From Alkalihalobacillus sp. TS-13 (GTDB taxonomy: Bacteria > Bacillota > Bacilli > Bacillales > Fictibacillaceae): a DNA stretch of 64,000 bases. How positions within the stretch are numbered: the first letter of the stretch is position 1; each line of letters opens with the position of its first letter. Positions 7,904 to 15,908 of this stretch are shown piece by piece. A program made the position numbers and the translations under genes. Location of the stretch: assembly GCF_019720915.1 (NCBI RefSeq), contig NZ_JAHKSI010000001.1, positions 1,054,001 through 1,118,000 of the forward strand, written 5' to 3'. The notes below the pieces were generated by a model. The model saw only the letters and a list, made by a program, of their open reading frames with translations, had not been told where the DNA came from and ran no database searches.

Positions 7904-9325
7904 ATGCTTCTGGATGTAACCAATACAAAAGAAATGCTGCAAGCGATCTTAAGCTCTATTGATGAAGGCATCCATGTCATCAACAGCGAAGGAATCACTG
8001 TTTTTTATAACGAGATCGCCTCTTCACACGATGGTGTAGCGGTTGAAGATGTATTAGGGCAACATCTCTTAGACGTATTTCCGTCCTTTTCTAAAGAAAC
8101 AAGTACATTATTGAAAGTCCTTGAAACCGGCGAGCCGATTTTCAATCAGCATCAACGGTATCCGAATGTGAAAGGTCAGTTGATCATTACAGTGAACACA
8201 ACGTTACCGATCAAAGTCGATGGACAAATCGTCGGTGCTGTAGAGATTGCCAAGGATTTCACCAAAATCCAACAGTTATCCTGGAAACTCCTTGATCTGG
8301 AGGCACGGGTCAAAGGGAACACCGGGGATGATAAACCTAAGGAATACGAAAACGGTACAAACTTTAAAATGACAGACATTCTGACGCAGGATGAAGCCTT
8401 TATGAAGGTGAAAAAGATGGCGCTCCTCGCTGCGGATTCGTCGTCCCCTGTGCTCGTGTATGGCGAGACAGGTACGGGAAAAGAGCTGTTGGTCCAATCG
8501 GTCCATAATGCCTCCGATCGGTGCAACCGTTCGTTTATTGCACAAAACTGTGCTGCAATTCCTTCTTCACTTCTCGAAAGTATTCTCTTCGGAACCGCAA
8601 AGGGTAGCTATACTGGTGCAGTCGATCGCCCTGGACTATTTGAATTAGCGGATGGGGGGACATTATTTTTAGATGAACTGAACTCGATGCCGCTTGAAAC
8701 GCAGGCTAAACTGCTGCGCGTCTTACAGAACGGAAAGATCCGCAGAGTGGGCAGTACTTCTGAAAAAAGTGTGAATGTACGTGTCATCGTGGCGATGAAT
8801 GAAGATCCGAAAATTTGTATTGAAAAAGAAACACTTCGCAAGGATTTATATTATCGGTTGAATGTCATTTTCTTAAAGATACCGCCATTACGAGCAAGAC
8901 GAGGTGATATCCCATTACTGACTGACCATTTCATCCAGCGGTATAATTTCAAGTTCGGAAAACTCGTTACAAGAGTTTCATCTGAAGTGAAACAACTTTT
9001 TCAAGAATATGACTGGCCAGGTAATGTACGTGAACTAGAGCATGCGATTGAGTCTGCACTGAATTTGATCACAGAGGATACCTTGACTCTCGAACACATC
9101 CCAATCCATTTAATTGAAGCATCAGATGGTCGCGGTGAAAATGAAATGAAGCGGATTCCTTCACTTCGGGAAGCGATTTCTGACACCGAAGAAATGTGGA
9201 TTAAAAGGGCAATGACGGAGACTGATGGAAATATCCAACAAGCGGCGAAACTTTTGAAAATACCGCGCCAGACACTACAATACAAGCTTTCAAAACTTCA
9301 GGAAAAAAGCACTGCCGAAAATTAG
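7904..9325 (+). CDS. kamR: Sigma-54-dependent activator with PAS domain, KamR/RocR type
   Basis: 473 residues. An N-terminal PAS-like sensor (about 5-125) is followed by an AAA+ domain with Walker A GETGTGKE, the sigma-54 contact loop KGSYTGAVD, Walker B GGTLFLDE and an R-finger region, and a C-terminal Fis-type helix-turn-helix (NIQQAAKLLKIPRQTLQYKL). The contact loop is GSYTGA where most relatives have GAFTGA; the tyrosine is a tolerated aromatic exchange. RocR-like activators sense amino acids, and a KamR regulator is known for the B. thuringiensis kam locus. The start is ATG 7904 after AGGGGG. Its likely target is the sigma-54 promoter 260 bases downstream. The symbol is by position and architecture. 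Confidence 0.85.
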   Translation: MLLDVTNTKEMLQAILSSIDEGIHVINSEGITVFYNEIASSHDGVAVEDVLGQHLLDVFPSFSKETSTLLKVLETGEPIFNQHQRYPNVKGQLIITVNTTLPIKVDGQIVGAVEIAKDFTKIQQLSWKLLDLEARVKGNTGDDKPKEYENGTNFKMTDILTQDEAFMKVKKMALLAADSSSPVLVYGETGTGKELLVQSVHNASDRCNRSFIAQNCAAIPSSLLESILFGTAKGSYTGAVDRPGLFELADGGTLFLDELNSMPLETQAKLLRVLQNGKIRRVGSTSEKSVNVRVIVAMNEDPKICIEKETLRKDLYYRLNVIFLKIPPLRARRGDIPLLTDHFIQRYNFKFGKLVTRVSSEVKQLFQEYDWPGNVRELEHAIESALNLITEDTLTLEHIPIHLIEASDGRGENEMKRIPSLREAISDTEEMWIKRAMTETDGNIQQAAKLLKIPRQTLQYKLSKLQEKSTAEN

Positions 9326-9335
9326 GCGGTGTTTT
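9310..9335 (+). terminator. Terminator overlapping the kamR stop codon
   Basis: CACTGCC at 9310-9316 pairs with GGCGGTG at 9325-9331, followed by five T. The TAG stop codon lies in the loop region. Confidence 0.7.
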
Positions 9336-9340
9336 TGTAC

Positions 9341-9440
9341 TTAAAGAAAGCATAAAAATCTTTCTTCAGTATAAGCGTAACTAAGGCTCAGCCTGCACAA
9401 AGGCTTGGCTTTGCCAAAGTTTTCTTTATGGCTCAGAAGC
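9341..9440 (+). repeat. GTAACTAAGGCTCAGCC element, copy 1
   Basis: The copy reads AAAGAAAGCATAAAAATC, then CAGTATAAGCGTAACTAAGG, GGCTTGGC and AAGTTTTCTTTA. Related copies follow terminators at about 27.8, 33.3 and (diverged) 48.8 kb. It sits between kamR and the kamA promoter. Confidence 0.75.
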
Positions 9441-9587
9441 CCTCGTAAAGAGGAACTTTCGCCTGAATCAACCCACTAAAAAAGTTTTCTGGTGACCTAT
9501 GTTAATTCGGAAAAAATAGTCATTCACCCCTTATAGCCACTTGTTCATATGATACAATGACCCATTAATATTCAGAATAATAAAAAT

Positions 9588-9603
9588 TGGCACAAAACTT
9601 GCA
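9588..9603 (+). promoter_or_regulatory. Sigma-54 (-24/-12) promoter of the kamA operon
   Basis: TGGCAC, five bases, then TTGCA, an exact match to the sigma-54 consensus TGGCAC-N5-TTGC[A/T]. The predicted start of transcription is near 9614, about 30 bases before the kamA ATG. Together with the neighbouring sigma-54 activator gene this makes SigL-dependent control of the operon very likely. Confidence 0.93.
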
Positions 9604-9642
9604 TTATAGATAGATGAGTAGATTTTAACTGGGGGGAATGAC

Positions 9643-11034
9643 ATGAAAGAGTTCGTTTACAAACCAGATCGTCATTGGAAGGATATTGAACTATGGAAAG
9701 ACGTCACTGACGAACAATGGAATGATTGGCTATGGCAACTGACCAACACGATCCGTAATGTTGATCAACTGAAGAAAGTGGTGAATCTGACACCTGAGGA
9801 AGAAGAAGGGGTACGTATATCAACCAGGACCATCCCGTTGAACATTACACCTTATTATGCTTCACTCATGAATCCGGATGATCCACGCTGTCCGGTCCGG
9901 ATGCAGTCGGTACCAATCTCAGCTGAAATCAATAAAACAAAATACGATCTTGAGGATCCGTTACATGAAGATGAAGATTCACCTGTACCTGGTTTAACGC
10001 ATCGCTATCCAGACCGTGTGCTGTTCCTGGTGACGAACCAGTGCTCGATGTATTGCCGTTATTGCACAAGACGCCGTTTTTCCGGTCAGATCGGGATGGG
10101 TGTTCCGAAAAAGCAATTGGATGCGGCGATCAATTATATTGCAAATACGCCTGAAGTACGAGACGTCCTCATCTCGGGTGGAGACGGTCTGTTGATTAAC
10201 GATAATATCCTTGAATACGTGTTGAAAAATTTACGTGAGATCCCACATGTGGAAATCATACGTATCGGTACACGAGCACCTGTCGTTTTCCCGCAGCGTA
10301 TTACGGAGAACCTTTGCAATATCTTGAAGAAATACCATCCGGTGTGGCTGAATACACATTTTAATACATCAATAGAAATCACTGAAGACTCGAAGCGTGC
10401 CTGCGAGATGCTGGCAGACGCTGGAGTACCGGTTGGAAACCAGGCCGTCATTTTGGCAGGGATCAATGACAGTCCTTACATCATGAAAAAGTTGATGCAT
10501 GATCTCGTTAAGATACGCGTCCGCCCTTATTACATCTATCAGTGTGACCTGTCGGAAGGGATCGGACATTTCCGAGCTCCTGTTTCGAAAGGCCTCGAAA
10601 TCATCGAGTCATTACGGGGACACACATCCGGTTACGCTGTCCCGACGTTCGTTGTCGATGCACCAGGTGGCGGCGGAAAGATTTCAGTTCAGCCGAATTA
10701 TATCATCTCGCAAAGTGCGGATAAGGTCGTCCTTCGTAACTTTGAAGGTGTGATCACGACTTATCCGGAGCCTGAAAATTACGTTCCCGGCCGAGCAGAA
10801 TCCTATTTCGACGAGGTTTATCAAATAGCAGAAAAACCAACGACAGTCGGGATCGCCAGTCTGATGCGGGATGAGGCATTCAACTTAGTGCCAGAAGGTT
10901 TGCAGCGATTGAACCGTCGTAAAAATTATGAAACAGATCCAGAACACTCTTCCTTGAAAGATCGTCGCTCGAAGCGCGATGAAATGGTCGAACGGAAGTG
11001 GCAAGCCGAACAACAGAAGACAGCTGGCGAGTAA
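9643..11034 (+). CDS. kamA: L-lysine 2,3-aminomutase
   Basis: 463 residues. The radical-SAM cluster motif is CSMYCRYCTRRRF (CxxxCxxC) at about residue 134. Residues typical of the PLP and substrate sites follow, with the family ending that includes DAPGGGGKI. The enzyme moves the amino group of L-lysine from C2 to C3, giving L-beta-lysine, using SAM, a 4Fe-4S cluster and PLP. ATG 9643 follows GGGGG. It is the first gene after the sigma-54 promoter and is followed by yokU 11 bases downstream, as in other Bacillus kam loci. Confidence 0.96.
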   Translation: MKEFVYKPDRHWKDIELWKDVTDEQWNDWLWQLTNTIRNVDQLKKVVNLTPEEEEGVRISTRTIPLNITPYYASLMNPDDPRCPVRMQSVPISAEINKTKYDLEDPLHEDEDSPVPGLTHRYPDRVLFLVTNQCSMYCRYCTRRRFSGQIGMGVPKKQLDAAINYIANTPEVRDVLISGGDGLLINDNILEYVLKNLREIPHVEIIRIGTRAPVVFPQRITENLCNILKKYHPVWLNTHFNTSIEITEDSKRACEMLADAGVPVGNQAVILAGINDSPYIMKKLMHDLVKIRVRPYYIYQCDLSEGIGHFRAPVSKGLEIIESLRGHTSGYAVPTFVVDAPGGGGKISVQPNYIISQSADKVVLRNFEGVITTYPEPENYVPGRAESYFDEVYQIAEKPTTVGIASLMRDEAFNLVPEGLQRLNRRKNYETDPEHSSLKDRRSKRDEMVERKWQAEQQKTAGE

Positions 11035-11045
11035 GGAGGTATTCG

Positions 11046-11318
11046 ATGCATTGTATGTGGTGTGAATCAAAGCAAGCAGAAGAAGCGATCAAAACGGGTT
11101 ATTGGGAACTTCCCGATGGCTCGCGAGCGATAGAAATAAAAGAAATCCCATCTGTATCCTGCCCGAATTGCGGTATGGAATATCAAGAGGAGAGCCTTAT
11201 CGAGGAAATTGAAGATCAGATGATGTTAATCGATACGAAACCATTGCCGAATTCAGTCACATTTAAAGAACTTATGGCTGTCCCGCGTTTTTTAAAGAAG
11301 AATTACTTTAAGATGTAG
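11046..11318 (+). CDS. yokU: YokU-like zinc-finger protein
   Basis: 90 residues. Two CxxC pairs, MHCMWCES at the start and SCPNCGMEY at about 36, form a YgiT-like zinc ribbon. B. subtilis YokU has the same length and also lies next to kamA. The function is unknown. ATG 11046 follows a strong AAGGAGGT site, so the longer in-frame extension into kamA is rejected. Confidence 0.85.
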   Translation: MHCMWCESKQAEEAIKTGYWELPDGSRAIEIKEIPSVSCPNCGMEYQEESLIEEIEDQMMLIDTKPLPNSVTFKELMAVPRFLKKNYFKM

Positions 11319-11366
11319 TAACAGCGGATGCATTTTTGATCAAAAGAATGATTGAGTAACCATAAA

Positions 11367-11455
11367 TCTAAAAATTTGGATGTAAGTCTAAAAATTTCAA
11401 AATAAGTCCTAAAAAACTGGCCCTAAGTCTAAAATATCGCAAATAAGTCTAAAAC
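11367..11455 (+). repeat. Word array 2 (AAGTCTAAAA, 20-21 bp period)
   Basis: Five copies of the word TCTAAAA, mostly preceded by AAG, begin at 11367, 11387, 11407 (TCCTAAAA), 11428 and 11448. Bases between copies vary freely. The array sits in the gap between yokU and yodT, inside the kam operon. The same word forms the array near 53.4 kb. Confidence 0.85.
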
Positions 11456-11554
11456 CACATAAAAAGAAAATTGTAGTGAACATCATGAAGCGGAGGAAGC
11501 GGCCATCACATGATCGGCTGCTTCTTTCGACATAGAAAAGAGGTGTTAATAGCC

Positions 11555-12925
11555 ATGGCCAAAGAATCACATCTGATAAAACCATTACTTGGAGCATCTT
11601 ATCCGGAAGTTGCATACGGCAAAGGAATCTATTTATATGATACGGAAGGGAACCGATATTTGGACGGCGCATCTGGTGCAGTCACAGCCAATATTGGGCA
11701 TGGTGTTGTCGAAATCATTGAAGCGTTGAAGGAACAGGCCGAGAAGATTTCATTCGTCTATCGATCCCAATTCACCAACCGGCCAGCTGAAGAGCTTGCC
11801 GATAAACTCGCGCAAATGGCACCTGGTGATCTCGAGTACACGTTTTTTGTGAACAGCGGATCGGAAGCAACAGAAACCGCATTGAAAATTGCGGTCCAGT
11901 ACTGGCAGGAAAAAGGACGGAAAGAAAAGGATCGCGTCATTTCCAGGTGGACCAGTTACCACGGAATAACGCTCGGTGCTCTCTCGATGTCCGGGCATGT
12001 TATGCGACGGAACCGTTTTGCGTCTCTGCTCGCAGATTACCCTGTCGTTTCGCCGCCATATTGTTATCAATGTCCCTTTTACGATACGTTCCCGACTTGT
12101 GGTATGAAGTGTGCGAACGAACTGGAGACCGCCATCCAACGTATCGGTCCGGATAAAGTCGCTGCTTTCATCTTCGAACCGATCATCGGAGCTGCGGGTG
12201 GATCGATTGTGCCGCCAGAACCCTATTTCGATCGAGTAAAAGAAATATGCGATCAATATGAGGTCCTTTTGATCGCCGATGAAGTCATGACCGGCTTCGG
12301 ACGGACAGGGAAGAATTTTGCGATGGAGCATTGGGGTGTCGAACCAGATATCATGGCACTCGGAAAAGGATTGAGCGGAGGCTACACGCCGATTGGTGCA
12401 ACGATGGTGTCCAAACACATCATCAAGACGATCGAAAGCGGCTCAAGAGTGATCATGAGCGGGCACACACTCAGTGGCAATCCACAATCTGCAGCGGTTG
12501 CTCTTGCTTTACTCGATTATATTGAACGCCATCAGATTACTGAGCATGTCGCAGAACTTGAACCTTACATGGAAAAAGAATTGCTCCAGCTTGCACATCG
12601 CTATCCGGTCATAGGAGACGTGAGAGGAAAAGGGATGATGTGGGGACTTGAATTCATCAGTAACCCCGACACGAAAGAATGCTTCCCAATCCATACCTTT
12701 GTCACGGAACGTGTTATCAAGAAATGCTTTGAAAAAGGTCTGATCGTCTATCCAGCAGTGGGAGGAATCAATGGAACGGCTGGGGATGCCATCATCATTG
12801 CCCCGCCGCTCACGATCAGCAAGGAAGAAATGAAATTTTTATTATCGACATTAGAAGAAGCGATCGCTGAAATCAGCCAGGAACTCGACCAGGATGGACT
12901 TTTGCAGCATCGCTCAATCAGTTAG
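11555..12925 (+). CDS. yodT: Class III aminotransferase, probably N6-acetyl-beta-lysine transaminase
   Basis: 456 residues of the omega-aminotransferase family. Motifs include FFVNSGSEATETALK, SWTSYHG-type aromatic stack (RWTSYHG), the DEVMTGFGRTG aspartate motif and the PLP lysine in MALGKGLSGGYTPIGA. It matches YodT of B. subtilis. From operon context I infer that it removes the 3-amino group of N6-acetyl-beta-lysine to give 6-acetamido-3-oxohexanoate, a reaction known as EC 2.6.1.65. ATG 11555 has the AGAGGTG site; an upstream start at 11510 would add residues not typical of the family. Confidence 0.85.
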   Translation: MAKESHLIKPLLGASYPEVAYGKGIYLYDTEGNRYLDGASGAVTANIGHGVVEIIEALKEQAEKISFVYRSQFTNRPAEELADKLAQMAPGDLEYTFFVNSGSEATETALKIAVQYWQEKGRKEKDRVISRWTSYHGITLGALSMSGHVMRRNRFASLLADYPVVSPPYCYQCPFYDTFPTCGMKCANELETAIQRIGPDKVAAFIFEPIIGAAGGSIVPPEPYFDRVKEICDQYEVLLIADEVMTGFGRTGKNFAMEHWGVEPDIMALGKGLSGGYTPIGATMVSKHIIKTIESGSRVIMSGHTLSGNPQSAAVALALLDYIERHQITEHVAELEPYMEKELLQLAHRYPVIGDVRGKGMMWGLEFISNPDTKECFPIHTFVTERVIKKCFEKGLIVYPAVGGINGTAGDAIIIAPPLTISKEEMKFLLSTLEEAIAEISQELDQDGLLQHRSIS

Positions 12926-12937
12926 GGGGAGGACTGA

Positions 12938-13672
12938 ATGAATCCGAACATTCCTTCGAAAGTTACGAAAATGGAGGATTTGGCTGAACATTTTAAAGAT
13001 GGCATGACGTTGATGTGCGGCGGATTCGGGGGAGTAGGGGCTCCTCCTAGTCTCGTCAATTTTATTTTGGATTTAGGGATTAAAGATATCGAATTAATAT
13101 CCAACGATGTCGGCTTTCCTTGGATCGGACCTGGAAAATTAATCACTGAAAAACGAGTACGCCGCATTGTCGTCTCGCACATTGGATCGAATCCTGAAGC
13201 TGGAAAGCAGATGCATGACGGCGAGCTCGACGTTCAATTTTACCCGCAGGGAACATTGGCGGAAAAAATCCGTGCAGGCGGAATGGGGCTCGGTGGGATC
13301 CTTGTCGATGTCGGACTCGGGACTCTTGTGGAAAAAGGGAAGCAAAAGGTGACGGTGGATGACCGTGAATACATGATTGAACCGTCTTTAACTGCTGATG
13401 TTTCGATCGTATTTGCGAAAGAAGCAGACGTCTATGGAAACCTCACCTATGACAAAAGTGCCCGCAATACAAACCCGCATGTCGCGACTGCCGGAAACAT
13501 TACGATTGTCGAGGCTGAGCGGATCGTGGAGGCAGGAGAGCTTGACCCGGAATGCATCGTGACACCAGGTGCATTCGTTGATTACGTCGTACCAAGTAAA
13601 GGGGTGGATTGGCAATGGGTTTGGGAGCTGAAACGCGCAGACGGATCGCCAAACGTGCCGCACAAGAAATAA
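12938..13672 (+). CDS. yodS: CoA transferase alpha subunit, YodS type
   Basis: 244 residues of the class I (SCOT-type) CoA transferase alpha subunit. The CoA-binding glycine-rich segment is CGGFGGVGAPPSLV near residue 27, followed by GGMGLGGILVDVGLGT. It would pair with the next gene to activate a 3-oxo acid, here probably 6-acetamido-3-oxohexanoate, as its CoA thioester for later thiolysis. The start lies 12 bases after yodT, with GGGGGAGG just before it. It overlaps yodR by 58 bases in another frame. Confidence 0.88.
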   Translation: MNPNIPSKVTKMEDLAEHFKDGMTLMCGGFGGVGAPPSLVNFILDLGIKDIELISNDVGFPWIGPGKLITEKRVRRIVVSHIGSNPEAGKQMHDGELDVQFYPQGTLAEKIRAGGMGLGGILVDVGLGTLVEKGKQKVTVDDREYMIEPSLTADVSIVFAKEADVYGNLTYDKSARNTNPHVATAGNITIVEAERIVEAGELDPECIVTPGAFVDYVVPSKGVDWQWVWELKRADGSPNVPHKK

Positions 13673-14277
13673 CTGAGGGGATGATCGTGAACCTGGGCAT
13701 CGGTATCCCGACCCTGGTGGCCGATTATCTAAAACCAGAGCTGGGTGTGATGCTGCATACAGAAAACGGAATCTTAGGAATGGGTCCTTCTCCTGATGAA
13801 GGAACGGAAGACGGACATCTCTCCAATGCTGGAGGCTACCCGGTCACCTTGATTCCCGGTGCCTCTTACTTTGATAGTGCAACGGCATTCGGAATCATAC
13901 GTAAAGGGTATCTCGACATGACGATCCTCGGTGCGCTCGAAGTAAGTGAAGAGGGTGATATCGCAAATTGGATCGTTCCAGGTAAAAGGGTACCTGGAAT
14001 GGGCGGGGCAATTGATCTTGCCCAAAAAGCAAAAAAAGTGATCGTGCTGATGAATCATACGAATAAGGATGGCGGTTCGAAAATCGTCCACCAGTGCCGT
14101 CTGCCTCTTACTGTGCAAAAAGGGGCACACATGATCATCACTGAAATGGCGGTTTTTCAGGTGAATGAAGACGGACTTGAATTGATCGAAATCATGCATC
14201 CGTATACACTCGATGAAATTGAAAATGCTACTGAAGCAACGTTTAAAGTTAGCAGGACATTGACGATCAATTCTTGA
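13615..14277 (+). CDS. yodR: CoA transferase beta subunit, YodR type
   Basis: 220 residues. The catalytic glutamate lies in HTENGILGMGPSP at about residue 45, the site that forms the glutamyl-CoA intermediate. NLGIGIPTLV precedes it. It is the partner of yodS. ATG 13615 lies inside the yodS reading frame after AAAGGGGTGG, so the two genes overlap by 58 bases, a sign of tight coupling. ATG 13609 is also possible. Confidence 0.88.
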   Translation: MGLGAETRRRIAKRAAQEITEGMIVNLGIGIPTLVADYLKPELGVMLHTENGILGMGPSPDEGTEDGHLSNAGGYPVTLIPGASYFDSATAFGIIRKGYLDMTILGALEVSEEGDIANWIVPGKRVPGMGGAIDLAQKAKKVIVLMNHTNKDGGSKIVHQCRLPLTVQKGAHMIITEMAVFQVNEDGLELIEIMHPYTLDEIENATEATFKVSRTLTINS

Positions 14278-14308
14278 AAACTACATATGAGAAAGGGGGC
14301 ATTTAAAG

Positions 14309-15559
14309 GTGCAGGAAAAAGTAAAACAATGGCTCGACCGGAACAGGGAGGACGCAATCGGTTTATTGCAAATGCTTGTGCAGGAAGGCAGTGTACAAGA
14401 AAACGAAGAAGGCGTCCAGAAGCTTGTCCGTGACCATCTCGAAAAACTCGGTCTCGAAGTCGATTACTGGATTCCGTGTGAAGAAGAATTCTTGAACCAT
14501 CCTTATTTTTGCGCGACACGGACGGATTTTTCCAAGAGTCCGAATGTCGTTGGAAGATGGAAAGGTACGGGCGGAGGTAAATCGATCGTCTTAAATGGCC
14601 ATATCGATGTTGTTCCAGCAGGTGACCCCAACCAATGGGATCATGATCCATACAGCGGTCATATCCAAGACGGAAAAATGTACGGGCGGGGAGTCACCGA
14701 CATGAAAGGCGGCAACCTTTCTCTTTTACTAGCAATCCAATGTTTAAAAGAGTTAGGGATCAAGCTGAAAGGTGATGTCCTATTTCATAGTGTCATAGAG
14801 GAAGAAAGCGGTGGGGCAGGGACACTTGCTGCTGTATTACGAGGTTATACAGCTGATGCAGCACTCGTCCCAGAACCAACCAACATGAAAATCTTCCCGA
14901 AACAACAAGGTTCAAAATGGTTCAGATTGAAGGTGCTTGGTCGTTCTGCACATGGAGGCACCCGTTATGAAGGCGTCAGTGCCATTGAAAAAGCTATGGT
15001 GGTCCTTAAGGCGATCCAAACGCTGGAAAAAGACCGCAATGCCAGGGTAGACGATCCTCTTTATGCCAAAACTCCGATACCACTACCGATCAACATCGGG
15101 AAAATTGAAGGTGGAAGCTGGCCGTCTTCCGTACCGGATGAGATTTTGATTGAAGGCAGAGTCGGCGTCGGTCCGCAAGAAACGTTGGAAGATGTGAAGG
15201 CAGAATTTGAAGAGGCGTTGCACAGGATTGATGACGAGTGGTTCAGTGAGCACCCAGTTCAAATCGAGTGGTTCGGAGCCCAATGGCTGCCCGGCTCGAT
15301 TGACCTCGAGCACGAACTGATGGGGGTTTTACAAGAAAGGTACCAGGAAGTACTTGGGACAGCCCCTGAAATCGAAGCTTCGCCATGGGGAACAGACGGC
15401 GGTCTCCTGACTCAAATCGGAAACACCCCTTCAATCGTATTCGGACCTGGCGTGACGGCTTATGCCCATTATCCGAACGAATACATCGAGCTAGAGAAAG
15501 TGTTCCAGGCAGCCGAGGTCTTTGCGCTCGTGATTTATGACTGGTGCGGCGGCGAATGA
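14309..15559 (+). CDS. yodQ: M20-family deacylase (ArgE/DapE type), YodQ
   Basis: 416 residues of the M20 metallopeptidase family. Metal ligands are visible in NGHIDVVPAG, GRGVTDMKGG and the EEESGG dyad; the lid domain holds GRSAHGG. Members hydrolyse N-acyl amides in the cytoplasm. In this operon it most likely removes the acetyl group from a late pathway intermediate such as 4-acetamidobutyrate or its CoA ester; this is inferred from gene context and the known 4-acetamidobutyryl-CoA deacetylase step in beta-lysine catabolism. GTG start after AAAGGGGG. It is the last gene of the operon. Confidence 0.83.
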   Translation: MQEKVKQWLDRNREDAIGLLQMLVQEGSVQENEEGVQKLVRDHLEKLGLEVDYWIPCEEEFLNHPYFCATRTDFSKSPNVVGRWKGTGGGKSIVLNGHIDVVPAGDPNQWDHDPYSGHIQDGKMYGRGVTDMKGGNLSLLLAIQCLKELGIKLKGDVLFHSVIEEESGGAGTLAAVLRGYTADAALVPEPTNMKIFPKQQGSKWFRLKVLGRSAHGGTRYEGVSAIEKAMVVLKAIQTLEKDRNARVDDPLYAKTPIPLPINIGKIEGGSWPSSVPDEILIEGRVGVGPQETLEDVKAEFEEALHRIDDEWFSEHPVQIEWFGAQWLPGSIDLEHELMGVLQERYQEVLGTAPEIEASPWGTDGGLLTQIGNTPSIVFGPGVTAYAHYPNEYIELEKVFQAAEVFALVIYDWCGGE

Positions 15560-15570
15560 TACGAGTAAGA

Positions 15571-15603
15571 AAGGCTTCATCTTTAGCAGGTGGAGTCTTT
15601 TTT
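15571..15603 (+). terminator. Terminator of the kam operon
   Basis: GGCTTCATC pairs with GGTGGAGTC (with G-U pairs) around a short loop, followed by six T. It lies just after the yodQ stop codon. Confidence 0.65.
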
Positions 15604-15610
15604 GGCTTTT

Positions 15611-15696
15611 GTAGATAATCATGTATTTTTGTAGATAATTTTGGATTTTTGCAGATTACCACCCCACTATTGTAGAAAATTTCAAATTTATGTAAC
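15611..15696 (+). repeat. Word array 3 (TTGTAGATAAT, 20-21 bp period)
   Basis: Copies of GTAGATAAT or variants begin at 15611, 15631, 15651 (GCAGATTAC), 15672 and 15692 (partial). The first three are exactly 20 bp apart. It directly follows the kam operon terminator. The remaining 200 bases before the next gene hold no other recognisable feature. Confidence 0.82.
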
Positions 15697-15908
15697 TTCG
15701 CCCCCAATTTTTGATAATCTTGATTTCATCCTCATCCCTCGCTTATTTCAAACCGTTCACATAGCTTAAAAGAAATTCAATAAAAACCGATGAATCTATC
15801 GTGTTTTCTCATCTTAAGTTGAAAAATCCCCTATCAACCTCCTAAAAACTAGAACTTATGGTAGGATGAAGGATAAGGGGGTAGAGGGAAATTAATCGAA
15901 GCATTGTA

